Assembly: GCF_014201875.1 (NCBI RefSeq)
Contig: NZ_JACHFL010000003.1
Coordinates: 186,001-250,000, forward strand
Direction: 5' to 3'
Source of the DNA: Deinococcus humi
GTDB lineage: Bacteria; Deinococcota; Deinococci; Deinococcales; Deinococcaceae
DNA: 64,000 bases
Positions 25,328 through 33,597 of the stretch are shown in pieces (position 1 is the stretch's first letter; each line of letters opens with the position of its first letter). The position numbers and the translations under genes were made by a program. The notes under the pieces were generated by a model that saw only the letters and a program-made list of their open reading frames with translations, had not been told where the DNA came from and searched no databases.

Positions 25328-26023
25328 ATGATTGCCCGCCCTAGATTGCTCGGCCTGACGGTATTGACCCTGGCCCTCGCTGCCTGCGGAGACAAGCCCC
25401 TCACGCCCGAACCTTCGCTGATCCCGACGGCTACCATTACTTCCGGCGCAATGGAAAACGGCACCAATGAGGATCCTTTGCCCACCACCGTTACCATCAC
25501 TGGGACAAATCTCCAGGGGGCCACGCTGGACTTCGGTGGCGAAGGCCCCGGCACTGATCTGATGATCAACCCGGCAGGCACGGTTCTGACGGTTACCGCC
25601 CCGCCGAATCAGGCGGGGCGCCGTCCCGTGATTGTCAGCACCCCGTACGGCAAGGTCAATGCCGGGGTATACACCTTCCGGCAACCCACCCCCAGGCCCA
25701 AAGTCTATCTGCTGAAGGTCAGCCCCACCAGCGGCCCTGCGGCGGGCGGCACTGTGGTCACGCTGGCCTTCGACGGCAGCCTGACCTACAACCCGGCGGA
25801 CCCACCCGGTTTCACCATTCCGGACGTGTATTTCGGCGCAGTTAAGGCAACCGGGGTCACCGCCCAGATTCCGAATCCCGGTCCTGGCCCGTCGGATCAG
25901 AACACCATTACCGCCATTGCGCCCGCTGGCACCGGTTTCGTGGACATCACCCTGAAATGCCCCGTCGCCAGTTGCTATACCTTCAGCACCACCAATTCCG
26001 TGCCGTACCACTACCTACCGTGA
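25328..26023 (+). CDS. Predicted lipoprotein with IPT/TIG-type domains
   Basis: A 231-residue protein from ATG 25328, preceded by GGAGGAA. The signal peptide ends in a lipobox (LALAACGDKPL, Cys at about 19). Two IPT/TIG-like Ig folds follow (TTVTITGTNLQGATLDFGG at about 55-75 and VSPTSGPAAGGTVVTLAF at about 125-145). The domains are typical of surface proteins, but no ligand can be named. It is preceded by a long untranslated stretch. Confidence 0.75.
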   Translation: MIARPRLLGLTVLTLALAACGDKPLTPEPSLIPTATITSGAMENGTNEDPLPTTVTITGTNLQGATLDFGGEGPGTDLMINPAGTVLTVTAPPNQAGRRPVIVSTPYGKVNAGVYTFRQPTPRPKVYLLKVSPTSGPAAGGTVVTLAFDGSLTYNPADPPGFTIPDVYFGAVKATGVTAQIPNPGPGPSDQNTITAIAPAGTGFVDITLKCPVASCYTFSTTNSVPYHYLP

Positions 26024-26149
26024 TGGACCTGTTGCAGTTTGAGATATTGGCCAGTGGCCGGTTTCTTTCAGCACGTGCAACCTGACGTTACTGAATTTGC
26101 CAGTATGTGACGGGCGATGGCGGCCCTGCGGGCTGATTGGTTTATGTCG

Positions 26150-26677
26150 TCAGTTCGCCCCGGCCTCGTCGTCACCCCGGCTGCTGGCCTGCACGTCAAT
26201 GGTCCGCAGTTGCTGGAGCTTCTGCGCCTGGCGCTCCTGGATGGCCTGCCGGGCATCGTGGCTCAGCTGCACGATGTGGTTGACCGTCACCGTCTGGTCG
26301 ACTCGCTTAAATTCGCCGTACTGTTCGCGATCCCAGGCACGCATCAGGAACTCGTTGGCCCGCACGGCGGCCATCGCCATCTTCGGATCCGTGCTGTTGG
26401 CAATGCGGTACAGGTTCTCCTCAAGCGTCAGCATCCGAGTGCGGGTCATGAACTTGACCACAGCGTCGTTGAAGGCCGGGTACTCGTCACGCCAGCGCCA
26501 GATGGTGGCCACGCTGACCCCACTGGCCTTGCTGGCGGGGTTGATCATGCCCTCACTCTGGAGGTGCTGCAGGAACGAGGCCATGCGCTCGTTGCGGCTG
26601 CGCTGTGCCGGCGTCCACTTGGCGGGATCACCGGGGTAGAACGTCAGCGGCATCTGGTCTTCGCGAGGGAGAGTCAT
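26150..26677 (-). CDS. Phage terminase small subunit-like / HTH protein
   Basis: A 175-residue protein. A helix-turn-helix of the terminase-small-subunit type is at about 40-75 (EGMINPASKASGVSVATIWRWRDEYPAF), followed by a long helical part (LTLEENLYRIANSTDPKMAMAAVRANEFLMRAW). In phages such proteins recognise DNA for packaging. No large terminase, portal or capsid gene is found nearby, so this is an isolated remnant or a stand-alone DNA-binding protein. Confidence 0.6.
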   Translation of the reverse strand: MTLPREDQMPLTFYPGDPAKWTPAQRSRNERMASFLQHLQSEGMINPASKASGVSVATIWRWRDEYPAFNDAVVKFMTRTRMLTLEENLYRIANSTDPKMAMAAVRANEFLMRAWDREQYGEFKRVDQTVTVNHIVQLSHDARQAIQERQAQKLQQLRTIDVQASSRGDDEAGAN

Positions 26678-26788
26678 GCGCCCATGCTGCGGGATAGCTT
26701 CCCGGGGGTTGGCACACCTGAGGCGTGTCGGTCAAAGTGGATTCCCACAGAGGGAAAGCAGACTGCTCAAGTGACTAGACTGATCCAG

Positions 26789-27265
26789 ATGCTCAATGAC
26801 GCTGTACCCGTGATGACGCTCGAAAGCCTCCGCGTCCACCTCTATGCCGTCCGTGATCAGAGTCGCCTGAAGATGGTAGAAGAACAGGTGCTAGCCCCTT
26901 CATGGAGCGCGGGCCTCTTGGTTGAGCGACTGCTCGCTGAACAACTGATTTCAGAAGGGGTGATTCAAGTTGATGTCTGGCGAGAGGCCATGTTCAGTCC
27001 GGACGGCGACGATGTCCGCACGCTACACATCCGCTTGACCTGGAGCACTGGCGAGATCCTAGAGGTGTACCTGTTTGATCATCCCAGTATGGAAATCCTT
27101 CTAGTGCCACCTGAAGAAGCCAGAGCTCCGGGCGGCCTCGATCTCAGCATTGACTTGGACGATCCAGAGAATAAAGCTTGGGCTGAGTTGCGCTTATGGG
27201 GTGAGGAATTCCTTCCTGACCCTTTCCTAGAAGACCAGAATGAGACCTTCGCCGACACTTATTGA
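26789..27265 (+). CDS. Hypothetical protein
   Basis: A 158-residue frame taken from ATG 26789; the upstream extension of the open frame is the shadow of the HTH gene. The sequence is acidic and alternates helices with strands (LHIRLTWSTGEILEVYLF, ELRLWGEEFLPDPF). No family is recognised. Its size and neighbourhood would fit an orphan immunity protein, but this is a guess. Its stop lies at the edge of an inverted repeat that flanks the next gene. Confidence 0.5.
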   Translation: MLNDAVPVMTLESLRVHLYAVRDQSRLKMVEEQVLAPSWSAGLLVERLLAEQLISEGVIQVDVWREAMFSPDGDDVRTLHIRLTWSTGEILEVYLFDHPSMEILLVPPEEARAPGGLDLSIDLDDPENKAWAELRLWGEEFLPDPFLEDQNETFADTY

Positions 27266-27317
27266 GAACGGCATAAGTTGACACCGATCTGGGTGAGCAG
27301 AAATGCCTCGCGTGCCG
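27263..27317 (+). repeat. Inverted repeat, left copy
   Basis: TGAGAACGGCATAAGTTGAC and the following bases to CGTGCCG match 28249-28294 on the opposite strand, with an 8-base gap. The pair flanks the lipoprotein gene at 27355-28158. Confidence 0.65.
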
Positions 27318-27354
27318 TGCGATCAGCGCACGAACGGTGTGGAGGTGATCAGCG

Positions 27355-28158
27355 TTACTTCCAGCGCTCGATCGCCTCGTGCGGAACTGTCCTCCAGACC
27401 GTGTCTGACAGCAATATCCCTGCTCCATTGTTTTGCTTATCGGTAGACGTGTTCAGGCGCACCAGAGCGTTCCAGCCGCGGGTCAGCTTGAGATTCACCT
27501 GGATGCTGTTCTGGTTCACGCTGATGGAGTTGGACTGCTCAAATCCCCGGAGACAGCGTTGCTCTCCTTGCACTGTCACGTCTTCCGGGACATAGACCAG
27601 TTGGGACATGGCAAGGGCGAACTGCTGGTCATAGGCTTGCAGATCATGGGAAAGGACCCGCCCTGCAGGAACGGGCGGTGACGTCAGCGGCTGCATCTGC
27701 TGCTGGAGATCTGAGAGGCGCACAAAGAAATAAGTCGATTCCGGCAGCACCACATTGATGCTTGCGGCCGCCTTCAAGCCGTCCATCACACACAGACCAC
27801 CGACCCACCCGCCCATAGAAAGAATGGATTGCAAGGTCTCGGTCCTGCCAGGCTTGAGCGGCGTGGCGCCAGTAATGCGGCCGTCGGGCTGGAGTTGAGC
27901 TGCGGGCACCAGGGTCTGGTCAGGTCCGGCATACAGCGGAACCACCTTCGTCCCCTTCCAACCCGTGACTGTTCCAACAGGCTGGTAGGACTCCCCCAAT
28001 GCGAAGGCGGTGTACTCGGGCAGGGGCCGCGCTGGAGTGTCCACGTAATACGGGCGCAGTTCCACTTCTGTGAGGGGACGTACGGGAGTTTGGGTCGACT
28101 GATCGCCACACCCGCTCAGGAGGGGGAACAGGAGCAGGCAGGACAGCAGACGGCGCAT
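27355..28158 (-). CDS. Predicted lipoprotein
   Basis: A 267-residue protein with a lipoprotein signal (MRRLLSCLLLFPLLSGC, Cys at 17). The mature part has no recognised domain and contains a possible disulfide pair (CVMDG, RCLRGF). It is the only gene between the two arms of an inverted repeat, so it may have moved as a cassette. It is probably an envelope protein. Confidence 0.65.
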   Translation of the reverse strand: MRRLLSCLLLFPLLSGCGDQSTQTPVRPLTEVELRPYYVDTPARPLPEYTAFALGESYQPVGTVTGWKGTKVVPLYAGPDQTLVPAAQLQPDGRITGATPLKPGRTETLQSILSMGGWVGGLCVMDGLKAAASINVVLPESTYFFVRLSDLQQQMQPLTSPPVPAGRVLSHDLQAYDQQFALAMSQLVYVPEDVTVQGEQRCLRGFEQSNSISVNQNSIQVNLKLTRGWNALVRLNTSTDKQNNGAGILLSDTVWRTVPHEAIERWK

Positions 28159-28248
28159 CCAGAGAGTCTAGACGACGCGTGGAGGTGCCGGCACCGCACT
28201 TGTGGAGAACACCCAGAGACTGGGTCCCTGTGATGTGGCCACGCTGGG

Positions 28249-28294
28249 CGGCACGTGAGGCCATTCAAATCAGTGTCAACTTACGCCGTCCTCA
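28249..28294 (-). repeat. Inverted repeat, right copy
   Basis: On the minus strand it reads TGAGGACGGCGTAAGTTGAC and onward to CACGTGCCG, matching the left copy apart from an 8-base gap and a few substitutions. No target-site duplication is obvious outside the arms. Confidence 0.65.
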
Positions 28295-28378
28295 GTAGTG
28301 GTCTGATTCAGAAGAACCTGGACTGTAAATCGACGATTTTCTCCTCAACATCAGCCGGGACTCGATTACCTTGAGCCA

Positions 28379-28708
28379 GTGCGCCATGCCATCTACTTTG
28401 ACCCCCACGAGTTTGACCCCCCCGAAAGCGAGCAGCATCTGGAAGTCCATTGGGGAACGTCGTGGACTAGCCTCGAGTGGCTGCTGTTAAGTCTTGAACT
28501 TATTATGGAAAAATCGGGCTCAATGATGGAGTTATCGGTCTGGCGAGAACAAGCATCAAAACTGCTTCGGACGCCACTCAAGCCTCACGTCACTGAATTG
28601 GAGTTCGTCAAGCGCGGCTGGGTCGCAAGAGATTCAGGGGATGAGTTCATCATAGTCGGCGAGGGGCGAGGTCAGTGGGTGCTCTTGAACTGGTACACCA
28701 CAGCGTGA
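28379..28708 (+). CDS. Hypothetical protein (immunity-like size)
   Basis: A 109-residue frame from GTG 28379. The frame stays open upstream (LDYLEPV) without a clear start. Composition is acidic, with RHAIYFDPHEFDPPES, LEVHWGTSWTSLEWLL and a C-terminal GQWVLLNWYT. No family is recognised. Base composition is lower in GC than the core genes. Confidence 0.5.
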   Translation: MRHAIYFDPHEFDPPESEQHLEVHWGTSWTSLEWLLLSLELIMEKSGSMMELSVWREQASKLLRTPLKPHVTELEFVKRGWVARDSGDEFIIVGEGRGQWVLLNWYTTA

Positions 28709-28899
28709 AGTCGATTTCTCCTCGGCTCAACTCTCAACATTCATATGACTCGGCCCAATAGTACGAGGCCTCGTATGGGCGATAAATTGGCGGTGAAATG
28801 AGCGAGGCCTATAGGTATGGGATGCACAGGTAGGGGGTCTAAAGGTGGGGTACCCGCCCCCTCCTCGCCTCCTGCCCCAGCAGCATTCAACGGGCTTTT

Positions 28900-29373
28900 T
28901 TACAGGACGAGTTTCATTCCCTCGTGCGTCGCGACGTAACCCAGGCGTTCATAGAATCGGTGAGCATCGGTACGCCGTTTGTCAGTCGTGAGTTGAGCAA
29001 TCGTTGCACCATGTTCGCGTCCATACTGCGCCGCCCACTGGAAAAGTGCTGAGCCTAAGCCTGTACCGCGTGCCGATGCAGACACCCTGACAGCTTCAAT
29101 CTGCAATCTTGTCGCACCTTGACGTGCCAAGCCGGGAATCAGAGTCAGCTGCATGGTTCCGACGATGTCATCTTGTTCATTGAAGACTGCCACTAAAAGT
29201 TGATTCTGGTCACGATCGATTGCTTGGAAGGCTTGAATATAAATATTAAGCATCTCAGATTCTCGTTGTGATCCGAGAACATCATCCTGTAAAAGTGCGA
29301 CGAGTGCTTCAACGTCTTTCAATTGCGCTCTTTTGATTCGGAAATTCTGCTCACTGAGCGTTATCGTGTGCAT
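28900..29373 (-). CDS. GNAT-family N-acetyltransferase
   Basis: A 157-residue GNAT protein. The acetyl-CoA site is visible as VRVSASARGTGLGSALFQWA (R/Q-x-x-G-x-G/A) at about 97-116, with the C-terminal DAHRFYERLGYVATHEGM typical of the fold. The substrate is unknown. GC content is visibly lower than in core genes, which suggests transfer with the accessory block. Confidence 0.85.
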   Translation of the reverse strand: MHTITLSEQNFRIKRAQLKDVEALVALLQDDVLGSQRESEMLNIYIQAFQAIDRDQNQLLVAVFNEQDDIVGTMQLTLIPGLARQGATRLQIEAVRVSASARGTGLGSALFQWAAQYGREHGATIAQLTTDKRRTDAHRFYERLGYVATHEGMKLVL

Positions 29374-29523
29374 ACGTTCAATCCTGACTCTCAGGCCAAC
29401 AGGCGGGAGCGCAATTCTCAGGGACTTCAGGCTGACTCAATGCTGTTGTTGCGCTGGCGTGACACTGACAGAGGTGCATAAGATCGCCATGCCGAAGCGC
29501 ATTGCCGCCTTTATCCAGAAAGT

Positions 29524-29772
29524 TTAGACCTCATCACTGGTTTCCTCTCCAGGAGTGGTGCTCGCGGGGTCACTGGTGATCATGCTGCCGGAAGAAGCGA
29601 CATCCTGCTTGTCCAAGCCACGTTCCTCATACTCGTCCGCGATCCGGGCCTCAGCTCTGGCGTCCTTGAGAGCATCCCGGTGTTCATCCGTACGGCCCAT
29701 GAATTGAAGGTCCACATTGGTAATCTCGCCCTCCGTCAATACCTTCTTGTCGTCCGTTCGATCATCTTTCAT
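29524..29772 (-). CDS. Small acidic hypothetical protein
   Basis: An 82-residue, strongly charged protein without hydrophobic core segments (KKVLTEGEITNVDLQFMG, DEYEERGLDKQDV). Sequences of this kind are often disordered stress proteins. No family is recognised and the start at 29772 is tentative. Confidence 0.55.
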   Translation of the reverse strand: MKDDRTDDKKVLTEGEITNVDLQFMGRTDEHRDALKDARAEARIADEYEERGLDKQDVASSGSMITSDPASTTPGEETSDEV

Positions 29773-29890
29773 TCCTCAAGCTATCTGGGGGCTGCAGGTG
29801 CGCTGTGAGGGCCGTATGAAGGTGTAAGGGGTCAACTCGCCTTGTACCAGAAGGCTGGAGACTGGGTCATGTGTAGGTTGGGCCATCAGC

Positions 29891-30133
29891 TCATATTTGG
29901 AACGCACAGGGAGGAGCCGGCGCGATGGTGTCCACTAAGGCAGAGCGCCGGAAGCGCCAACATTTTTTGCCAAACTTGAAACCGGGTAGTACGTCAGCAG
30001 TGGCTTGATCCCGGATGGTGTTGGGGTGGAGGCGCAGCAGTTGGGCGGCCTCCTCCACCGTCAGGACGTCGGCAGCCAGCAGCTGGGCCGCGATACGGTC
30101 TGCAATCTGATCCAACTCCGCACCAGTCAACAT
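29891..30133 (-). CDS. Excisionase-type helix-turn-helix protein
   Basis: 80 residues from ATG 30133 with AGGAGA upstream. The MerR/excisionase-like winged helix is clear: VLTVEEAAQLLRLHPNTIRDQA followed by LPGFKFGKKCWRFRRSALVD, the pattern of SinR/Xis DNA-binding domains. Together with the integrase 2 kb away it could be the recombination directionality factor of the element, or a transcription factor. Confidence 0.75.
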   Translation of the reverse strand: MLTGAELDQIADRIAAQLLAADVLTVEEAAQLLRLHPNTIRDQATADVLPGFKFGKKCWRFRRSALVDTIAPAPPCAFQI

Positions 30134-30328
30134 GTCGAGTCTCCTGGAGTTGGCCCCTGTCGTGGGAAGCACAGCGTGCGAGACGATCCGGCGTGGTTCA
30201 CATTGGGGAATACAGGGCCTCCATCATCATGTCCCACTGAACCCTTGCGCTTCACTCAAGGCGCACCACCTATCGAACATTTCCCGATTCCCTGGTACTG
30301 GGATGTGAGCCACGGAGAAGATTGCCGC

Positions 30329-30426
30329 TATACTAGTCACGAGTGTTCTTTATTTCGGACTGACCCCGGGGTGCTCTAAGCAATCTCTCTGGGGCCGTTT
30401 CGTATGTGGAATTCAAGGAGTGGAAT
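30329..30426 (+). promoter_or_regulatory. Cold-shock gene promoter and structured leader
   Basis: A TATACT -10 box (30329-30334) gives a leader of about 86 nt before the ATG at 30427. The leader holds CCCCGGGG and a distal GGGGCC that can pair in alternative ways, plus an AAGGAG ribosome binding site at 30415-30420. Long leaders of csp genes act as thermosensors in other bacteria; that role is inferred here. Confidence 0.55.
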
Positions 30427-30687
30427 ATGCCCGCAGGAAAAGTGAAATGGTTTAACGCAGAGAAAGGCTTTGGCTTCATCGAAACACCTGGCAGCCCTGA
30501 CGTGTTCGCGCACTTCAGCGCGATCCAGAGCAGCGGCTTCAAGAAGCTGAACGAAGGCGACGAAGTGGAATTCGAAGTCGAAGACGGTCAGCGCGGAAAA
30601 GGTCCCCAGGCCAAGAACATCGTCGTCACGAAGGCTGCACCGGCATCCGGGTTCAGCGACCGCCCTCGCCGCGACGACCGCTGGTAA
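30427..30687 (+). CDS. csp: Cold-shock protein (CSD, CspA family)
   Basis: An 86-residue nucleic-acid chaperone. RNP1 is KGFGFIE and RNP2 is VFAHFSAI, within [11 protein letters not shown]...PDVFAHF. The C-terminus has an extra basic tail ([15 protein letters not shown]) beyond the 70-residue core. ATG 30427 is set by AAGGAG. It has its own promoter and leader and ends in a strong terminator, so it is monocistronic. It sits within the otherwise phage-like block and may mark a stretch of resident chromosome. Confidence 0.95.
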   Translation: MPAGKVKWFNAEKGFGFIETPGSPDVFAHFSAIQSSGFKKLNEGDEVEFEVEDGQRGKGPQAKNIVVTKAAPASGFSDRPRRDDRW

Positions 30688-30708
30688 TCGAACCAGACTT
30701 TCAAGCTG

Positions 30709-30741
30709 AAGAAGGGAGCCTTTACGGGCTCCCTTCTTTTT
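30709..30741 (+). terminator. Intrinsic terminator of csp
   Basis: AAGAAGGGAGCC pairs with GGCTCCCTTCTT over 12 bp around loop TTTACG and runs into TTTTT. Confidence 0.9.
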
Positions 30742-30779
30742 GGCGGATTCAGCTTAGAGAGGGTCCGAAAGAAAGCCTG

Positions 30780-31115
30780 TCAAGCGCGGGTTCTGGGTTG
30801 CGTCCAGCGCTTCATGCCGAGGGCAGCGATGGCGGCAGCGCCTTCAGCAGTATCCGGATCGACCTCGAATTGGGCCAAGACGACGGGCCACTCGCTGGGG
30901 GGCGGGATATCACGGGTGACGGGACAGCGTGACCATACCGTCAGGCAAGGCAGCGCGTCAGGGTTGTCCAAATCTTCGCCAGGGCGAAGCCAGACGGGGC
31001 GCTGGACGGTCTGCCGCATCAGGCGCCCAGAGGGCAGGCGACTGGTAAAGATCAAAAACTCAGGCTGCTTGATGACATCGACCAGAACGGGAACAACACG
31101 GCGCGGGTCTGACAT
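30780..31115 (-). CDS. Hypothetical protein of the integrase module
   Basis: 111 residues from ATG 31115, with GGAGG eight bases upstream. It starts SDPRRVVPVLVDV and is rich in Pro and Arg; no domain is recognised. It follows the 31165 gene in the same direction and is probably the second gene of the leftward transcript from the palindromic promoter. Confidence 0.6.
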   Translation of the reverse strand: MSDPRRVVPVLVDVIKQPEFLIFTSRLPSGRLMRQTVQRPVWLRPGEDLDNPDALPCLTVWSRCPVTRDIPPPSEWPVVLAQFEVDPDTAEGAAAIAALGMKRWTQPRTRA

Positions 31116-31164
31116 GGTGACAACCTCCAAAAGGAAAAGAGGGCAGGGTGGCCCCCTGTCGAGT

Positions 31165-31602
31165 TCAAGCAGCGAAAGCGCGAGCAGCGGGATACAGGCG
31201 GGCCAAGTGCCGCCAGACGGCGCGGGCCTCTGATTCCGTCAGATCTGACAAAGTGGGCAGCGGAGCCCACTCGCCCAGGGCAGCGGCGGCCAGCGCGTAG
31301 TGTTGGGCATGGGGAAGGCCGACTTTGCCCATGATTCGGTGCAGCTCGCACGCGCGGCCCTTGCCGATGGTGGGCGGGGTGTCCAGCACTTCGGCAACGA
31401 CGATCAGGTGATCAGCGCCGGACAGGAGGCGCGCGGCGTCCAGCACGTCGACCGACTTCCCGTCTACGGTGACCCTGAAGCCGTCCGGGGTGCGGGACAT
31501 GGTGAAGGTGTGGGTGGCCGTGCCTGTGATGACGCTGCATTCCCTGTATGTGGTGTGAGCATCCCAAGTGCGGGACAGGACGCGGGGCTTGATATCGTGC
31601 AT
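31165..31602 (-). CDS. Hypothetical protein, first gene leftward of the phage-type switch
   Basis: 145 residues from ATG 31602 with AAGGAG five bases upstream. The N-terminal half is beta-rich (RECSVITGTATHTFTMSR, FRVTVDGKSVDV) and the C-terminal half helical (LTESEARAVWRHLARLYPAARAF), reminiscent of phage accessory proteins. Function is unknown. It is expressed from the leftward half of the 31675-31709 palindrome; its leader carries a 12-bp hairpin. Confidence 0.6.
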   Translation of the reverse strand: MHDIKPRVLSRTWDAHTTYRECSVITGTATHTFTMSRTPDGFRVTVDGKSVDVLDAARLLSGADHLIVVAEVLDTPPTIGKGRACELHRIMGKVGLPHAQHYALAAAALGEWAPLPTLSDLTESEARAVWRHLARLYPAARAFAA

Positions 31603-31629
31603 GTTGCTCCTTTACTGCTGTAGGGAGTC

Positions 31630-31670
31630 AGTCAGGGACGCTTCTCTTCGCGGGGTAGGCGTCCCTGACT
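31630..31670 (-). promoter_or_regulatory. Leader hairpin of the leftward transcript
   Basis: AGTCAGGGACGC and GCGTCCCTGACT form a perfect 12-bp stem around a 17-base loop, starting a few bases after the predicted leftward start point. It could shield the 5' end or act as an attenuator. Confidence 0.55.
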
Positions 31671-31674
31671 GCTA

Positions 31675-31709
31675 TTGACAATGTTAAGCGCTATGCTTAA
31701 TCTTGTCAA
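31675..31709. promoter_or_regulatory. 35-bp palindrome with two opposing promoters and an operator
   Basis: Rightward: TTGACA (31675-31680), 17 bp, TAATCT (31698-31703). Leftward on the other strand: TTGACA (31709-31704), 17 bp, TAACAT (31686-31681). The centre is the inverted repeat TTAAGC-GCTAT-GCTTAA (31684-31700), a likely binding site for the XRE protein encoded at 31749. Both promoters occupy the same 35 bp, so one operator can control both. Confidence 0.75.
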
Positions 31710-31725
31710 TAAGCAAACCGCTTAA
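31709..31725. promoter_or_regulatory. Second operator
   Basis: TAAGC-AAACC-GCTTA repeats the arm pattern and 5-base spacing of the first operator, 25 bp further right, just after the rightward start point. Confidence 0.65.
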
Positions 31726-31748
31726 CGTAGACTTGGGAGGATATGGAC

Positions 31749-31955
31749 GTGAACGAACGAATACGCGCACGAGTACGGGCAGAAATGGTTCAGCAAAACT
31801 TGACTCAAATTGAGCTGGCGCGGCGACTGGGAATCAGCCCGCCTGCTCTCTCCCAGATCATGAGCGGTAGGCGGGGAACTATGCCGGAAAGTCTGATGAA
31901 TGTTCTGGAGGCGCTGGGCCTGACCCTTGAAGCTGTTCCTAAAAAGGACGGCTGA
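31749..31955 (+). CDS. XRE-family helix-turn-helix regulator
   Basis: 68 residues from GTG 31749, chosen because GGAGG at 31736-31740 gives proper spacing only for it; ATG 31743 would be too close. The HTH reads LTQIELARRLGISPPALSQIMSGRR. Length and position, behind two TTAAGC-N5-GCTTAA operators and two bases before the integrase gene, indicate a Cro/CI-type regulator controlling its own promoter, the integrase and the leftward genes. Confidence 0.85.
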   Translation: MNERIRARVRAEMVQQNLTQIELARRLGISPPALSQIMSGRRGTMPESLMNVLEALGLTLEAVPKKDG

Positions 31956-31957
31956 TC

Positions 31958-33271
31958 ATGACCACCCCCAAGAAGGCGAAGGTACGCGGCAATGGCGAAG
32001 GCACGGTCTGGAAAGAAGGCGAGGTCTATCGCTGGCAGGTTACGCTGGGATTCAAGACTGACGGGAAACGCATCACCCGGTCAGGCCGTGCGGCCAGTAA
32101 GAAGGCGGCGCATGACGCCATGAACAAAGTTCAGGCGGATTACTCGCGCGGATTGATCGGGGAGCCAGCAAAGGTCACAGTGGCCGAGTACGCCGGGCGC
32201 TGGCAGCGTCGGCAGTTGCAAGTCACGCCCCGGACGGCGAACCAGTACGGTGACGAGCTGGCCTATGCGCTCGAACACATCGGGGACATGCGCCTTCAGG
32301 ACGTGCGCCCCCACCACATGAAAGACCTCATGGTGACGCTCTCCAGACGGCAGATGTATGGGGGCACGGTCATGTCGCCCCGTACTCAAGCGCGCGTGCT
32401 GACCCGGTTGCGCTCCGTGTTCCGGGAAGCGGTCACGGATCAGATTATTTACGTCAACCCGATGGAGGGCGTGCGGCAGGTCAAGGCGGCGTGGGCCGTA
32501 TCGGCAGGGGAGGCGCTGGACTTCGATCAAGTGGCGCGGCTGCATACCCTGGGGACAGCGCTCCATGCGGCGGGTTTGTGCCGGCAGTGGCCCGCCATCT
32601 TCACGGCAGTCAGCATCGGTCTGCGGCGCGGGGAGGTCATGGGCCTAACCTGGCATGACGTGGATTTAGAGCGGGGCGTGCTGCGCGTTCGGCAGACGCG
32701 GGTCATGGGCCTGGAAGAAATCGAGACGGGCGATCCCAAGACCGTCAATTCACGGCGGGACATTCACCTTCCCGCCTCGCTGGTGGCCGTTCTGCAAGAT
32801 CACCGGACGGCCCAGGAGAAGGAGCGTCAGGCGGCGGGCAGTGCATGGGCAGGCACGGGTGCGGTGTTTGCTACGGCGTTGGGCGAGTGGACGCACCCAG
32901 ACAACCTCAAGCGCGGCGTCAAGCTGCTGGTGGACTGGTCAGACCCGGCGCGGCTGGAACAGCAGATGGGTAAGCGGTCAGTCTGGCAGGGCGTGCCGCG
33001 TGAGAAGCGGGCCGCACTGATGGCGGCAGTACAGGCAGGGGAGAAGTTGCCCAGCATCTCACCTCATGACCTACGCCACACCTTCGCCACGCTGGCCCTT
33101 CGCCGGGGCGTGCCGGTGGAAGTGGTGTCTAAGGTACTCGGACATGCGCGGGTGTCAATCACTCTGGATGTATACCGACACGTCATGGACAACGAGCGAC
33201 GGGCGCTGGTGGTGGACCTCTTCGACGCGCCACCTGTGGCTCCAGCTTTCAGCCTTCCTGCACTGAACTGA
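31958..33271 (+). CDS. int: Tyrosine-type site-specific integrase
   Basis: A 437-residue phage integrase. It has an N-terminal arm-binding AP2-like region (GTVWKEGEVYRWQVTLGFKTDG), a SAM-like core-binding domain (about 65-165) and a C-terminal catalytic domain with Arg in GLRRGEV, the HDLRHTFATLAL box, the LGHARVSITLDVYRHV box and the nucleophilic Tyr near residue 412. It likely integrates at the tRNA-Ala gene whose 3' end lies 95 bp downstream. It is cotranscribed with the XRE gene two bases upstream. All catalytic residues look intact, so it may be active. Confidence 0.95.
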   Translation: MTTPKKAKVRGNGEGTVWKEGEVYRWQVTLGFKTDGKRITRSGRAASKKAAHDAMNKVQADYSRGLIGEPAKVTVAEYAGRWQRRQLQVTPRTANQYGDELAYALEHIGDMRLQDVRPHHMKDLMVTLSRRQMYGGTVMSPRTQARVLTRLRSVFREAVTDQIIYVNPMEGVRQVKAAWAVSAGEALDFDQVARLHTLGTALHAAGLCRQWPAIFTAVSIGLRRGEVMGLTWHDVDLERGVLRVRQTRVMGLEEIETGDPKTVNSRRDIHLPASLVAVLQDHRTAQEKERQAAGSAWAGTGAVFATALGEWTHPDNLKRGVKLLVDWSDPARLEQQMGKRSVWQGVPREKRAALMAAVQAGEKLPSISPHDLRHTFATLALRRGVPVEVVSKVLGHARVSITLDVYRHVMDNERRALVVDLFDAPPVAPAFSLPALN

Positions 33272-33339
33272 GGCACTACTACACCGCTATTACACCGGGC
33301 GACTGAAAATGGGCGGCTGCAGGAGAGGCGCAAAAAAGA

Positions 33340-33360
33340 AACACCGTCTAGGACGGTGTT
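33340..33360. terminator. Bidirectional terminator between integrase and tRNA
   Basis: AACACCGTC-TAG-GACGGTGTT is flanked by AAAAAAG on the left and TTCTTT on the right, so it can stop both the integrase transcript and the tRNA transcript. Confidence 0.85.
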
Positions 33361-33365
33361 TTCTT

Positions 33366-33440
<75 letters not shown>

Positions 33441-33597
33441 TCAGCGGGGCGCAGACTAGCAGACGTGGGGACTGAATGACAAGGGGTGCATTGAAGTCTG
33501 CGACGTCCGTGTGTCCCTGCAACCCAGATGAGAGCGTTTTAGCTGTCAGGAACCGTTGATTGGTCCAGGTTCCGGCATGTGTCTTACAACATTCTCC

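Noticed and set aside
29333..29527. Plus-strand frame ending KIAMPKRIAAFIQKV as a transposase tail
   Set aside because: Only the last 20 residues look protein-like; there are no terminal repeats or other transposase motifs.
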